Source: Zygnema cylindricum
Taxonomy: Eukaryota; Streptophyta; Zygnematophyceae; Zygnematales; Zygnemataceae
Assembly: GCA_037447655.1 (NCBI GenBank)
Contig: JBBHKE010000159.1
Coordinates: forward strand, 1 to 64,000
Length of the DNA: 64,000 bases
Direction: 5' to 3'
Shown here: positions 42,370 through 54,904 of the stretch, piece after piece
Layout: the number at the start of each line of letters is the position of its first letter
Numbering within the stretch: position 1 is the stretch's first letter
Notes under the pieces: model-generated
Told to the model about the DNA's origin: nothing
The model's database searches: none
Seen by the model: only the letters and a program-made list of their open reading frames with translations
Translations under genes and position numbers: made by a program

Positions 42370-43260
42370 TGAAATTCTGTGGTCTCCATTGACCCACAGA
42401 ATGAGCAGCCTATGTAAAGCCTCTAGGATAATATTTGCCCCTTCTACTTTCCCGCTGAATAAGCGCCGCCCAGGCACACAAATATTCTGACCACTCTCAC
42501 CCTTGTGAGGACAAGACTCCCCTGAGTCAAACGCAAAAAGAATCACTGAATTTGCTCACCCGAGCAGTAAGTTATGGCTGGTCAAAGATGACCTTTATAG
42601 TTACAAGCTCTCTTAGAGAGAGAGGTACCTAAATATTACTAAGTCTCGGTCTGCCTACTAACGACTACCTACTATTAAACCCTAGTCCAATAGGAACACT
42701 ATAAAGTACAAGAAGGTACAATGGGCGATGTACTTATTGTACAACCATTGTACGACAAGGTCTACAAGGTGACACCTGTCATATCGGAAGCCATGGTTCC
42801 TCCTCCCATCTTCTCCGGTATCAAATAATGTGGCGCCACGTGGCACCCCGTGACGCTATATCCGTATGCCGCCAAAAAGCTCACTTCGCGTGGCGGCTAT
42901 AATGCCGGCCGTCCGATCAAAACATATTTTACACGGTTCAGATTCGCGTACATGCAGAAATTGCTCCTTTTGGTTAGTCTGCTGTTAATTAGCTGTTTCG
43001 TTAATGTTTATATATTTATGAAACCCATCACGTCTATTGTTTCGTAACGCCTTAATGGTTAAGGCGTAAGGCTATAAAGAATCTAGAGGTCATAGGTTCA
43101 AATCTAGACCTAGGCATCATTTTAGCCAAAATACCCTAAACTGCAAAAACTGCCACTTTCTAAATATGGCGGCAGCCATGGCGCGCCTTTGGTCCTCACT
43201 CTCTTTCTTTAAAGCGAAACTAAAATAGGGAAGTGAACTATTAATTACCTCTTTTCAACA
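42370..43260 (-). repeat. 3' LTR of copia A2
   Basis: 891 bp, near-identical to the other A2 LTR and to the A1 LTRs. A tRNA-like segment lies on the + strand at 43046-43120. Confidence 0.94.
43046..43120 (+). other. tRNA-like segment in A2 LTR (left)
   Basis: AATGGTTAAGGCG (A box) and AGGTTCAAATC (B box) on the strand opposite to the element, as at 5977-6053. A second copy is at 48366-48440. Confidence 0.55.
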
Positions 43261-43273
43261 CTCCCCTTAATTC

Positions 43274-46200
43274 CTAGTCACTTTTCAATTTTAATCCACT
43301 GTTTTCTCTGCAATAAATCAACTTAGGGGAAGGCACTGCTTTTGTCATCATGTCTGCAATCATTTCTCTATCAGTTTTATGAACCAGTTTAATAATTTTA
43401 TTTTCTACCTTCTCTCTGACAAAGCTTAGTCTAATATCCATATGCTTAGCTTTGAAGTGATGTTTCGGATTAGCTGCAATCGAGATAGCAGCTTGATTAT
43501 CACAAAAAACATGTTGAGTTCCAGACTTCATGAACCCAAGTTCTTCAAGAAGAGATTTAACCCAAATTAATTCTTTGGTGGCAGCACAGGAAGCCATGTA
43601 TTCAGCCTCCATAGTGGACTGAGCAACTACTTTTTGTTGCTTGCTACTCTAACAACATGCACCGGATCCAATTTGCAACACATATCCAGTCGTACACCTC
43701 CTTAAAGGCACATCTCCATAACTAGCATCACTCGAAGTGGTGATGTCAGTGTGCTCCCCTCCCAAATGCAACCATAATTCCCTTGTCCCCACCAGATACC
43801 TCATCACCCTTTTGGCAGCCTCCCAATCTCTCTTTCTTGGTTTATTTAGATTTCTACTAAGGACACCTACAGCTGCAGCTATATCCGGACGGGTACAGTT
43901 CATGAAATAAATTAAACCGCCTACAATCTGCCGATAAGGGATATTTTCCATAAATTTTCTTTCTATCTCGTCCATCTCATCATTAATGATGAATATTCCT
44001 CCCTCTTCACTCCCCTCACTCACTTTCTTCAAATCCATGGGAGTAGTACATCCGTTTGCTTTCTCCATTTGATATTTTTCTAGCATATTACCGATTGCTT
44101 CTTTTTGAGTGAGTCTTATAATTCTATTCCCTCTATCTCTCTCTATTTGAATTCCCAAAATGTACCTTGCTTCGCCAAGATCTTTCATATCAAAACTGCT
44201 TCTAAGATCCCGTTTTAGTTTGTTAATTTTATCTAAGGACTTGCTTAAGACCAACAAATCATCAACATAAATAGCAATAAATATCACTCCATTCTCATCC
44301 TCAAATAAATATATAGAGTGATCTGAACTAATTCTGATATACCCCAAACCGGTCAGAAATTCGTCGAACTTTATATTCCACTGTCGCGGGGCTTGCTTAA
44401 GCCCATAGAGTGATTTTATCAGTTTGCAAACTTTGTTTTCTTCCCCACTTTCCACGAATCCTTCCGGTTGCCTCATGTAAATTTCTTCTTCCAACTCTCC
44501 GTGCAAAAAGGCAGTTTTAATATCCATCTGGTGGATTTCCATATCCTCCGCTGCGGCTATACTTAAAAGGATTCTAACAGAAGGAAATCTGACTACAGGT
44601 GCAAAGGTTTCTTCGTAGTCTATCCCCTCTTTCTGTGTATAACCTTTTGCAACTAACCTAGCTTTGTACCTCTCAATGGTATTATCCGGGTTTAATTTAA
44701 GTTTAAACACCCACTTACATCCGATCGGTTTTCGGTCCGGTGGACAATCTACCAACTCCCATGTATTGGCTTCCATGATAGAGGCCATTTCTTCATTTAT
44801 AGCTGTGATCCACCGGCTACTTTCTAGAGTGTTTATGGCCTCTAAGTATGTTTGAGGTTCATCTGGGTGAGACATCTTTGTGAGTTGGTTATTTCTTTGT
44901 CTTTCTTGAAGTCGTTTACTACTTCTTCTTCCCCCTTCAAAATCGGTTGCCGGTATGGAAGGCATCCTTGGGTTTCGTTTTGGGAGATTTTAAGCTTCCC
45001 TATCTTCCAATTCCGGTGTCTCGTCAAGTTCCTCATCGGTTTCCACTTCGTATTGTGGCGTTGCCTCGGATGTTGTCCTTTCCTCCTTCTCCTTTGGTAG
45101 ATCTGCAGATTTTTCTTTTTCTCCCTCTTCCTTCTCTTCATTTTCAAAGTCAAAGTCAGAAAATTGATCCGTTTCAAATCTGATTTTGACTTCCTTATTA
45201 TATTTGAATGGATCAATGGACTTCTCTTCATTCATCACCACTATTTGTTTTACCAAAATTATATCTCTCTTTTTCAAGTCATACACTCGGTATCCTTTTG
45301 TGCTCTCATCATATCCTACAAGATATCCTGGTTTCCCTCTTCCCTCTAACTTCCATTTAGTCTTATCGGAATCCAAACTGTAGACTTGACTTCCGAACAC
45401 TCTCAAACTAGACATATCAGGCTTTCTTCCTGTCCACCTCTCATACGGAGTTTCCTCCTTATTTGCTGAAGTTAGGACTCTATTTTTGATGAAATTAGCA
45501 TAGTTCATAGACTCAGCCCAAAACTGCAGCCCTATCCTCTTATCACTTAACATACTTCTGGACATATCTCCTAAAGTTCTATTCACTCTTTCTGCTACTC
45601 CATTTTGTTCCGGATTATAGGGAACAGTTTTCTCATGATGAATTCCTTCTTCTTTAAGATATTCTTCAAAATCCCTTGAGGTGTATTCTTTCCCATTATC
45701 ACTTCTTATCTCTTTTATTTAGGTTTCATGTAGCTTTTCACTCCATACTTTATGCTCTTTGAAACATCTTAATACCTCTGACTTATGTCTGAGAAAGTAT
45801 ACCTTCGTGTATCTAGACCAATCATCTGTGATAGTTAACATCCATCTCTTCCCCCCATGTGAAGCATACCTAGCAGGTCCCCAAACATCAGTGTGAACTA
45901 GATCTAATACTTTCTCTCTCCTAAATGTGGTTGCCTTTGGAAACGGAAGTCTATGAATCTTCCCTTGGGCACATCCACTACAATCATCAAAGGTCTCATC
46001 ATCTTCAAAAGTAATACCCTCCACTATTCCCTTTTTCTTCATTTTCTTTAATCTATCTAGATGCACATGCCCCAACCTTTTATGCCAAAGCATCATCTCA
46101 CTTGCACACGAGTAGAGAACAGTCTTTTCATTGCAAAGTACAATTCTGAACATTCCTTGACTGCCCTTCTCAGCTATGAAATAAACCTCATTATCAAAGC

Positions 46201-47710
46201 TTGCTGTGAAGATTCCTTTCCTAGTTCCTGTTTCAAACTCCTTTTCATCTAGGACAGCTGTTGAGACTAGGTTCTTGCTAAGTTGTGGAATGTAAAGAAC
46301 GTCTGAGAGTGTTACAATTGAGGCCTTTCCATCAACTAGAACCTTCAAGTCAACAGTTCCAACAAGACTTGTGGTTTCTACTCTACCATCTCCGTACTCT
46401 ATCTCAACTGTTGGGATCTTTCTCAGTTTAGTGAACCACCGCTTATCTTTGCACATATGCATTGAAGCCCCTGAGTCTATGATCCACCCATCCTCCGGTG
46501 GATCCCTCTTACCTCCGAAAGCACACTTTTGTCTCCGTGGAATGTCGACATGCTTTTCAGTGTTTTTCGGATTAAGGAGAAGCTCCTCAAGCTCCTCTTC
46601 AGGTTCAGTTTTTTCTTCCACTTCCTCATTAAGAACTTGAGTCAGGAAAGCCTTTTTCTTTCCTCCGTCCTTTGAGGTTCCTTGACCATCTTTCAGTCGA
46701 AGATCTGCAAGTCTGACACAATCTGCCATGTAGTGTCCCGGTTTCTTGCAGAAGTGACATAATCCTCCTCGAGAAGTTCCTCTCCCCTGTCTATCAAATC
46801 TGCCACCTCCTTGTCCTCTTCCACCAAAGTTTCGATAGGGATCTTTCCCTCTCCCCTCATCACGCTTCCGCCAATCAGCTCCTGCAGACAATGCTTGAAC
46901 ACTTGGACTCCCTCTCCTAAGCTCTATGGTGCTTTCTTTCACTAAAATCATTCCCACAGTGTCATCCCAATTCCAATTGCTATCTCCTATGTCTTGCAAT
47001 CGGTTAATGATATTCTCATACTCTTCAGATAGTTTCATCATTAATGTGTTCACTCTTTGTCTCTCAGACCATGAGTTACCTGCACTCTGTAACTCTCCAA
47101 ACAATGCTTCTAAATCATTGCAATAATTATCCATACTTCCTCCCTTATAAGTATAAGCTGCAATCTTATTTTCTGCCAACTGTTGCTGCTGCAATGATCC
47201 ACTCTTATATTTGTTAACTAGTGATATCCAAATCTGAGATGAAGATTTGACATGCATAAGGGGAATGGCAATGCCCTTTGCTACACTTTTAAGAATTAAG
47301 AGCTTAGCAACTTTGTCTTTGTAGTTCCACTTTTCATACTCTGATCTTTCGGTCTGAACCCTTGTCGTTGTTGCTGGTGGTGCTGCTGCCGGTATCGCCT
47401 TCGGCAATGGTGTTACTTGAGTTGCAACTCCTTCCTTTTCTCCTTCCATGACAATCTCTTCTCCTTCCTCATCTTCATCCTCGGTGATGGTGGCAGCTGT
47501 TCTACCAACTGTAGAGGCGGAGGTGCCAGAAAAACGTGTCCCTCCAAACCCAGGTGGAGGTGGGCATCGAATTTGTCCAGACACTATGCCCCATAGATGC
47601 TTCTCAAATAGTTCTCCCTCCATCATCATTTCCCAATAAAGAAAGTCTGATCCATCAAATATTGGCACCCTAGAGGGTGGGCCCATAACCTGAAATTCTG
47701 TGGTCTCCAT
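43274..47710 (-). pseudogene. copia A2 gag-pol with three nonsense codons
   Basis: The frame starts at ATG 47710 inside the 5' LTR and ends at 43274. It reads through the gag/protease boundary where A1 has a stop. Nonsense codons are at 45719-45721 (TAA for Ser TCA, in integrase), 44990-44992 (TAA for Glu GAA, in the acidic linker) and 43649-43651 (TAG for Trp TGG, in RNase H). All domains are as in A1: zinc knuckle (about 46750), DSGASMHMC (about 46470), YVDDLLV (about 44260), WSDASYGD region (about 43730, first W changed to S) and DNQAA (about 43490). Confidence 0.93.
47676..47690 (-). other. primer-binding site of copia A2
   Basis: GGTTATGGGCCCACC on the - strand immediately after the 5' LTR; same as A1. 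Confidence 0.85.
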
Positions 47711-48581
47711 TGACCCACAGAATGAGCAGCCTATGTAAAGCCTCTAGGATAATATTTGCCCCTTCTACTTTCCCGCTGAATAAGCGCCGCCCAGGCACAC
47801 AAATATTCTGACCGCACTCACCCTTGTGAGGACAAGACTCCCCTGAGTCAAACGCAAAAAGAATCACTGAATTTGCTCACCCGAGCAGTAAGTTATGGCT
47901 GGTCAAAGATGACCTTTATAGTTACAAGCTCTCTTAGAGAGAGAGGTACCTAAATATTACTAAGTCTCGGTCTGCCTACTCACGACTACCTACTATTAAA
48001 CCCTAGTCCAATAGGAACACTATAAAGTACAAGAAGGTACAATGGGCGATGTACTTATTGTACAACCATTGTACAACAAGGTCTACAAGGTGACACCTGT
48101 CATATCGGAAGCCATGGTTCCTCCTCCCATCTTCTCCGGTATCAAATAATGTGGCGCCACGTGGCACCCCGTGACGCTATATCCGTATGCCGCCAAAAAG
48201 CTCACTTCGCGTGGCGGCTATAATGTCGGCCGTCCGATCAAAACATATTTTACACGGTTCAGATTCGCGTACATGCAGAAATTGCTCCTTTTGGTTAGTC
48301 TGCTGTTAATTAGCTGTTTCGTTAATGTTTATATATTTATGAAACCCGTCACGTCTACTGGTTTGTAACGCCTTAATGGTTAAGGCGTAAGGCTATAAAG
48401 AATCTAGAGGTCATAGGTTCAAATCTAGACCTAGGCATCATTTTAGCCAAAATACCCTAAACTGCAAAAACTGCCACTTTCTAAATATGGCGGCAGCCAT
48501 GGCGCGCCTTTGGTCCTCACTCTCTTTCTTTAAAGCGAAACTAAAATAGGGAAGTGAACTATTAATTACCTCTTTTCAACA
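47691..48581 (-). repeat. 5' LTR of copia A2
   Basis: 891 bp, with gag ATG 47710 near its end and the tRNA-like segment on the + strand at 48366-48440. Confidence 0.94.
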
Positions 48582-48703
48582 GATTATTAAGGGGTCAATC
48601 ATTTGGGTTTGTATCAACTTGGATTCGACACCAACTATATAAGCTTCTTTGGACCTGCGAATTCTGTGGGGCAACAGAATGGACCCCGTAGAAATAGAAT
48701 CAT

Positions 48704-49252
48704 TACAGTATTCAAACATTTTCCCCCTTGTGTAAGTATACTCCCATAACCTTTGCTCGACTAACTGGAGCCCTTGAATGGTACCCGCTCTATAGATCTC
48801 CACTAAGGTCTCTCAGAACTCCTCGGCCTTGAAAATGTGAAGATGGGAGGTTACCAAAGCTTGAGTAAGATGCCTCAGAATGAAGTGCCTGGCAGCCATG
48901 TTTGTGTATTCCCACGTTTGAATATCGTTTTCCTCGGTCTTCGCGACCGTAGCTCCGGATACCATGGCGATAGAAGTAGGAGGTGTCTCCTTCCCTTTCC
49001 ATTTTTTGGACACACCGCTGTCCCCGTTGTCAAACTCATCTGCAGGGGCAAATATTGAGCAGAAAACCTCACTCCACCAAACCCTGGTGGGGTTCTTTGA
49101 GATGGACGTTTTACTTGTCCACTAACAATACCCCACTATCGTTTTTCACACAAAGCCCTTGTCATCATTGTTTCCCAATAAATAAACCCATACTTGTTGA
49201 AGACGGGCACCCTAGGGGGTGGGCCCATAACCTTCGATTTTGTGTCCCCCAT
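48704..49252 (-). pseudogene. copia C3 gag (5' part)
   Basis: Begins at ATG 49252 in the LTR, runs through the primer-binding site (VMGPPPRVPVF) and the shared WGIVSGQ motif at about 49140, then the first part of gag. There are frameshifts in the middle. It stops at the C2 insertion point. Confidence 0.7.
49218..49232 (-). other. primer-binding site of copia C3
   Basis: GGTTATGGGCCCACC on the - strand next to the C3 LTR, complementary to the initiator tRNA-Met anticodon arm. Confidence 0.8.
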
Positions 49253-50218
49253 AATACTACAGAATTAAGGAAGCCTCTAGGTAGTTTTTGACTAACCATC
49301 TTTCAACTAAAACCACTGCTAACCAAGTAGGCAAACAGACAATCTAACTTCACCTTTGTGTAGTCTGGACTCTCTTAAGTCTACAGCAAAAAGAATTACT
49401 GAAAACGCCCAACCAGGCGATAAGTTATGAAGTGGCAAAGATGCCAACTTATATACAAGCTTGTTGGGAGAGAGGCGGCTACCTCCTCAATCCTCTAAGT
49501 CCTAAACCCCTCTCACAACCCCTATCTATTGATGTACGACCCAATCAGAAGACTGTTCTGTACAAAAAGGTATTATGGCTGATGTCCTTTCTGTACAGCC
49601 TGTGTACGACAAGGCCATGGAGATGACGTATGTCTCCTCCTGACTTGTCCTCATGCACTCCGGGATTCCCGCTTTCCAATCCTTTTTTGCCACTTGGCGC
49701 CCCGTCACATCACGCCCGAAAACCGCCGAAGCGGCCATTTCAGGTTCACGGCAATGATATGTGTCGTTGGATCTAAACCGACTTTTAATACTAGCTGTTT
49801 AAAACAAATGTCTGGTACATTTGATTCGTGCGCATTATATTCCAATTAGCCTCTATGTCCTTTGAAGTAATTCCCTTAATCGGATTATTGTTCCTAAGAA
49901 ATGTTTAAATAGTTATCACACCCTATATATCTTAGTACAGTTCCTAGACTATAGGACAACGCTAACGACTGCTTTCACGGAAGGCATGTACCAGTATCAA
50001 ATCCTGAGTCCGTGAAACCTTTTTGGTAAAAAATCCTACCTTCCCCTTCCTGTCTCTTTCCAATAACCTAGGCAACCATGCCTCCACCTTCCTCACTTTC
50101 TTTTAGTGGCTACAACAAGTATGGGGGCCAGTGAGAGGTGGTGGAGGGAGGCTGCCTATGTTTTTCTTTTTCCTATTATGACCTAGAAAATACCTTACTA
50201 AATCTATTGATTTCAACA
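49233..50218 (-). repeat. 5' LTR of copia C3
   Basis: About 986 bp, starting TGTTGAAATCAATAG (element sense). It shares with B and C2 the ACTTAGAGGATTGAGG region, the GAGAGT hairpin zone and the paired GTAC motifs. A tRNA-like segment lies on the + strand at 49936-50022 (T-arm-like CCAGTATCAAATCCTGA at 49991). Confidence 0.75.
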
Positions 50219-50847
50219 AAGGTACATTGGCCGATGTATTTATCGTACGACCATTGTACGACAAGGCTTTCTAGGTGACGCCTGTCAGATCAGGAGCCAT
50301 GGTTCCTCCTCCAATCTTCTCTAGTTTCCAATTATGTGGCGCCACGTGGCATCGCGTGACGTTATCTCCAAAAGCTACCGAAATTTTATTCCGGGTTGGC
50401 GGTTGTAACGACGTGAGTGTGATCAAAATTATTTACACAATTCCGGTTCGCGTCCTTGCATGAATCGTTTCACATGCGGCTTTTCGTCAATTTGTTGAGT
50501 TAAATGAATTCGCTGTCGCGATACTGTTTATATATTTATCAAACGCAATACGTGTGTCTAATCTTCAACGACTCAACGGATAGGGCGACACGCTAATTTT
50601 GGTACGTGAAGGTTCTTGGATCAAACTCGGTTCTAATCTTCGACTCAACGGACAGGGCGACACGCTAATTTTGGTAGGTGAAGGTCCTTGGATCAAACCC
50701 AATTCACGCAAACGTTTTGGTTAAGTGTTCCTTTATTCCAGTGCCACCTTCTGACCAATGAGGCAGCCATGGTTCTCTTTGATCTTCTCTCTCTCTAGAG
50801 TCTAACTAAAATAGATAAGTGAAACTATTAATTACTCATTTTCAACA
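50219..50847 (-). repeat. A-related LTR fragment
   Basis: This matches the first two thirds of the A LTR at lower identity: the GTGGCGCCACGTGGCA region, TATATATTTAT, the CAGCCATGG block and the end ATTAATTACTCATTTTCAAC. The part that should follow is cut off where C3 begins, so C3 probably inserted into this LTR. Confidence 0.7.
50562..50705 (+). repeat. tandemly doubled tRNA-like unit (72 nt)
   Basis: Two copies with period 72, each with GACTCAACGGAYAGGGCGAC and GGATCAAACYC (B-box-like), at the place where family A LTRs have one tRNA-like segment and on the strand opposite to the element. The unit length equals that of a tRNA. Confidence 0.65.
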
Positions 50848-52391
50848 CATTTGATAAATTAAAATTTGGACGTTCTAAAAGTAATTGTCGAGTAATATAA
50901 CCCTTATGACCATTAACACGAATTCATTTTAACGTTAACCATTATGTTAAAAATAAGTAGCTTGCGTAAAAACTCGTTAACACATTGGAAAATGCCTTAT
51001 TAGTTTTCCTCGCAAATGTTATAACCTTCGAGATAATTTGGAGGTAAATTGTCGAATTATGATAACTGTTCGGTCCACAAATGTCGGTTATAGAGAAGTA
51101 CATTGCCATTAAACTCGTTAAGGGGTCAAAAGATGTTTTATTAATTACCCACGTGAATGTTAGTACCTTTTTACCTTTGGCGACAATACTACAATAGTTG
51201 GTCACAAAGCCGATAAACTAGTGTCCCGTAATCTGAAACCACATGTCGTTTTGGCTTCAACATTTTTTAACAAATTAATTTACATGAAAAAGTTTTAGAC
51301 CTTGTTTGCAAATGTGCGGACCTGTCGACGTGGTCACGAACTCTTACAAATTTGACTAATTTGCCATACGAGTTGGAAATTGTTAAGAGTTGAGTGTCGT
51401 ATAATGCAACGAATTTATAAAAAAAAATATACATACAAATTAGTAAAAATAAAATAAAACAAATAGTTAATTATAATATAAACCATAGAAAGAACATGAC
51501 CATTTGATGATGACCAAAGTCATTTGCAATAATGATATAAAAAAAGTTGGAGGTTTTTATAAAGAGCATACTAATGTGGTAAACGAACGCGCATAGGAAA
51601 TGGTTCGTTTAATAAAAAAAAAATGTGGTATACAAAAAATAACAACAATACAAGGCTCGAAAGATGTTGCTAGTTTTTATAATCCCATAGTTTTAGGGTT
51701 GTAGATTTTTGCTTCACAACGGGTGCCTAGTTATCGGTTCACCTTAGGTCCCTTTGTAGTCGAATAAGCAACGACAATCGATAGTATTTCTATCATGCCA
51801 CGATGTAAATAATTTTGCTTATTGCAATGCACCAACGCATCATATCACTATTTTTCGTCACGATTTAATCCAAGATTGTTGTATGATCCTTTTAGCCCCA
51901 ATGTCGTTCTTTTCACTCGTGGATAGTTGGTCATGATATGTTCCTCTTTGGTAATCATCCAATGTTTTGCCTATATTGTGGCTAATATATTGTTGTCATT
52001 ACACACCTATAACATTATTGATAGTGTTGTACATTGTTAACCTCATAATGATAATAGAAATGCCTTTTTCATTTGATTTACACTTAATCGATCTATTGGT
52101 ATAATATATCGATTAAAAAATTAATGATATGTATCCCAAAAACATTGATCCGTATTGCGATGATTTACCCTTTTAACTGTTTTTTAGTGCTTTATTACAA
52201 TATTTTTGTATGCACTACATCGCCAATTTGTGATGAAATAAGTTATCAATCTTCATTACATTACTTCGCCTAGTGGCCCAAAATATGTGTGGAAAAACAT
52301 AATTTGGTGTAGCTAATGTAGTTATAATAATATATTTGTGCTAATAGCAATGGTTGATGTACGGCTCCTTCTAGATTGTGTCACAAATTTA
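50848..52391. other. AT-rich non-coding stretch
   Basis: No gene, terminal repeat or coding remnant recognised. Confidence 0.45.
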
Positions 52392-52844
52392 TAGTATTGT
52401 GTATCGGTAAGAAATTTATCGCGATAACACTGATACCGATAGTTATCGGTTATTGAACAGTTAGGGATCCCGATATATCGCTCCGATACCAACAAATTCT
52501 TTATTGGCAATAGGTAGAAAAAATATAATACTCTATGTAATAGTAATAATTATATTTTTTACTATATATAACGTGGTATGCCACATTTAACAATCTGTTT
52601 AGTACTCTGTGTAACGGAATAACGACGGTTCAGTACAATGGAATAAACTGTACACCCGTACGGTTTGAACCATACAATTATCGCCGATAAATATCAGTAC
52701 CGGTGTTATCGCGACAAAGAACCTATATAATCGTATTTTTATCGGCTTTAACACCGGTGTCGATATTTCATGCCAATACATCGATTCAAGCCAAAAAAAA
52801 ATACACATCGATTATCGGCAAAACCTTGCCGATACACAACACTA
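52392..52844 (+). mobile_element. MITE-like element rich in TATCGG motifs (family M3)
   Basis: 453 bp with inverted ends TAGTATTGTGTATCGG and CCGATACACAACACTA. The interior contains many CGATAAC, GATACCGATAG and CACCGGTGT palindromic motifs. It is related to 13811-14256 and has no coding capacity. Confidence 0.75.
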
Positions 52845-53078
52845 CAAATTTAGCACGAGTCATTAGTCTCTATCGCGACACGTTGCATCTTAATGTGAAG
52901 AAAATCATAAGGTCATATTGCTAATTTGCTTCAAGTCGGAATTGGTGATATCATATTCGAGTCAAGTGGGAAACGTGGGTGGACAAATCTGCCCAAGCGG
53001 GATTTGTAAATCGCTCTTATTGGCCATATCCATTTAGCGAACGTCAGATTGTCAGACAACACGCTTTTATAGTGCATA

Positions 53079-53285
53079 CACCGCGAATCGCTATTAGCGT
53101 TAACAAATTTTTAGTTTTAAAGAACAATTAGTGTGATTAACGCTAATTGGGAATTTGGGGATTTTCAAGGAAATCGGTCACTCTAATTTTGTTCTTAGGG
53201 CTTTTTAATCGCTCTATTTAAGAATTTGGGTAAAAATATAGGGGCGCCGAATTAGCGTGATTAATGCTAATAGCGATTCGTGGTG
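53079..53285. mobile_element. MITE-like inverted-repeat element (family M1)
   Basis: 207 bp with ends CACCGCGAATCGCTATTAGC and the matching GCTAATAGCGATTCGTGGTG. TA flanks both sides (53077-53078 and 53286-53287). No coding capacity. Confidence 0.8.
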
Positions 53286-53364
53286 TACTATACAGTAGGT
53301 ATTTTATACTAAATGCATAAACATATCGGCGATAACTATGTATTTGTTACCACACGATTGACAG

Positions 53365-53961
53365 CAGAGGTCGCAAACGGTCAACCGAAACCGTGACTGG
53401 CCGTTAACCGACCGCCTGCGCCGGATCCGGAACGGATTCGGTTGCCAAATTTTGGGGGGCGGGCGGTTGAGGTCGGTTGATTCACCAGAAAAAAAAAAGT
53501 CGGTTACGGTCGGTTAACCAAAAAACTGAAAAAAATGAACATTTTGTACTGTCCATACAATCCAACATTATTTTACTTTGTACTCTTTGATATCGTGGAA
53601 GTACGTGACATCATGATTAGTGTCGCAAATATGACACGGTAGTAACACTATTCATAACACAAATCTTAGGGAACACGACAAATTGTAATCATTGGCTTAT
53701 TCATACGTCGTGCATTATTGTAAAGTACATTAACACTAATAACAATGAGCGTTGTAATGTTGTATTTTTTCGGTGACGGGCGGGCACGGTTCGTTGCGAG
53801 AAATCGAGTTTCAGTTAACTTTTGTTTTCGTAAACGCCGGTCGGTTAACTGTTAACAATTTTGGAGCGTGACATAACCCGGTCGGGCGTCGGTTACTCAG
53901 ATTTTGAAAAAATAAAAATGGTCGGTTTCGGTTATGTAAAATTTGACTTTTGCGACCTCTG
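53365..53961. mobile_element. hAT-type MITE with 8-bp target duplication (copy 2)
   Basis: 597 bp bounded by CAGAGGTCGCAAAC and TTTTGCGACCTCTG, with an exact 8-bp duplication ATTGACAG (53357-53364 and 53962-53969). Internal sequence matches the copy at 16048-16510, with about 130 bp extra. Confidence 0.92.
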
Positions 53962-53969
53962 ATTGACAG

Positions 53970-54840
53970 TGCTGTTCGCCATTCGATAGTCGAGAATATC
54001 GATGGGAAATTTCCTGCTAGACACTTCGCCGATCGTGAGTTAAACATTTTTCGTCCAGGCAAACGCATTAAGTAAGGGTTTTTTCTGTCGTTTTGTTGTA
54101 AAACTTAGAGCCGTACCGCGTAAGTTTCAACCGTACGAGGGAATCGCAAATTTGTAGAGTACAATTTGCGTCATCCTCGACCTTAGGATGTACGAAATTT
54201 TGTCGTCTTGTGTTTTTAGAGCCACTTCCACTACAAAAAACGTCATCTTCAACCTTACGTTTAAAACACATGCGCGATGTGTTTTAAAACTAGGTATTTT
54301 CGATAAACAAATAGGAGCATATATTTGCACTTGCCGTAATTTTCGAAAATTTCCATATGATTTTCGAGGACAAAGAAAAATACAAAATTCGCTGTTTTGT
54401 CCGTTTGCGTTCTCAACTTCTCATACGACGAAGAAAAGTACATAATTTGTTTGGTTTTGTCCGTTTCGGAATTTTTTTTTGCAGGGGTCTCGAAATTCCG
54501 ATGCCATTTCACGTCGACCTGACAGGAGACGCGAAGGCAAAGCGCATCTTCTTCAACCGTGAAACGGCACAGGCTGGAATGCGGTACGTCTACAATGTCA
54601 CGGTCAGACATGCGACGTCACAAGCAGTTCCAAAAAATAGTGTGCGACAACACAGAATTGTAGGCGCTGACAGCCGTCACAGGTATTGTCGACGTATACA
54701 ATCGTCACAGGGTAAGTTACGATTTCGTCCTTACTCCTTACAGATAGGGACACCCGAAATCCGGGTCCGCCGGATCTGCGCTAAAAAACAAAGAAAATTC
54801 TCTAAGTTTGAAGTACATGGAGACGCACCCTTAAACACCA
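53970..54840 (+). repeat. exon-like dispersed repeat E, copy 2
   Basis: An uninterrupted copy of the repeat split in copy 1. It has a short protein-like segment (about 53970-54070) ending at a possible splice donor, an AT-rich piece with CAAATTTGTAGAGTACAATTTG, a T-tract ending in GCAG, then a frame of about 140 codons (54490 onwards) with segments such as MPFHVDLTGDAKAKRIFFNR. A decayed gene family or the exon of an unknown transposon are both possible. No known domain recognised. Confidence 0.5.
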
Positions 54841-54904
54841 GTCAAACGCGTAAATCTGCGATGGACGGCTGGAATTTCTTTCTGAGGCAATCGATTGAGA
54901 GGTA

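Larger units (their letters stand above)
42370..48581 (-). mobile_element. full-length Ty1/copia retrotransposon A2
   Basis: Complete - strand element of 6212 bp. Two 891-bp LTRs (42370-43260 and 47691-48581), a primer-binding site and a purine tract match A1 throughout. The target duplication is GATTG (42365-42369) and GATTA (48582-48586), one base changed. It lies inside solo LTR C2. Its polyprotein has three nonsense codons and no frameshift. Confidence 0.95.
41299..48698 (+). repeat. C-family solo LTR C2, split by copia A2
   Basis: A + strand LTR (starts TGTTGAATATTAAG) runs to 42369, is interrupted by A2, and resumes at 48587, ending at 48698. It has no internal region, so it is a solo LTR of about 1.2 kb. 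The duplication ATCAT flanks it (41294-41298 and 48699-48703). It is inserted in the gag of C3. It carries the GGAGTCAGGGGAGTCC hairpin and an antisense tRNA-like segment. Confidence 0.75.
40085..50218 (-). mobile_element. truncated Ty1/copia element C3, interrupted by C2 and A2
   Basis: On the - strand: 5' LTR (50218-49233), primer-binding site, gag (from ATG 49252), then a break at 48704/41298 where solo LTR C2 sits. It continues with the rest of gag, protease and pre-integrase to about 40117, then directly a 32-bp piece of its 3' LTR. Integrase, reverse transcriptase and RNase H are deleted. The gag codons on either side of C2 join in frame around the YCND motif, confirming that both parts are one element. 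Confidence 0.8.
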
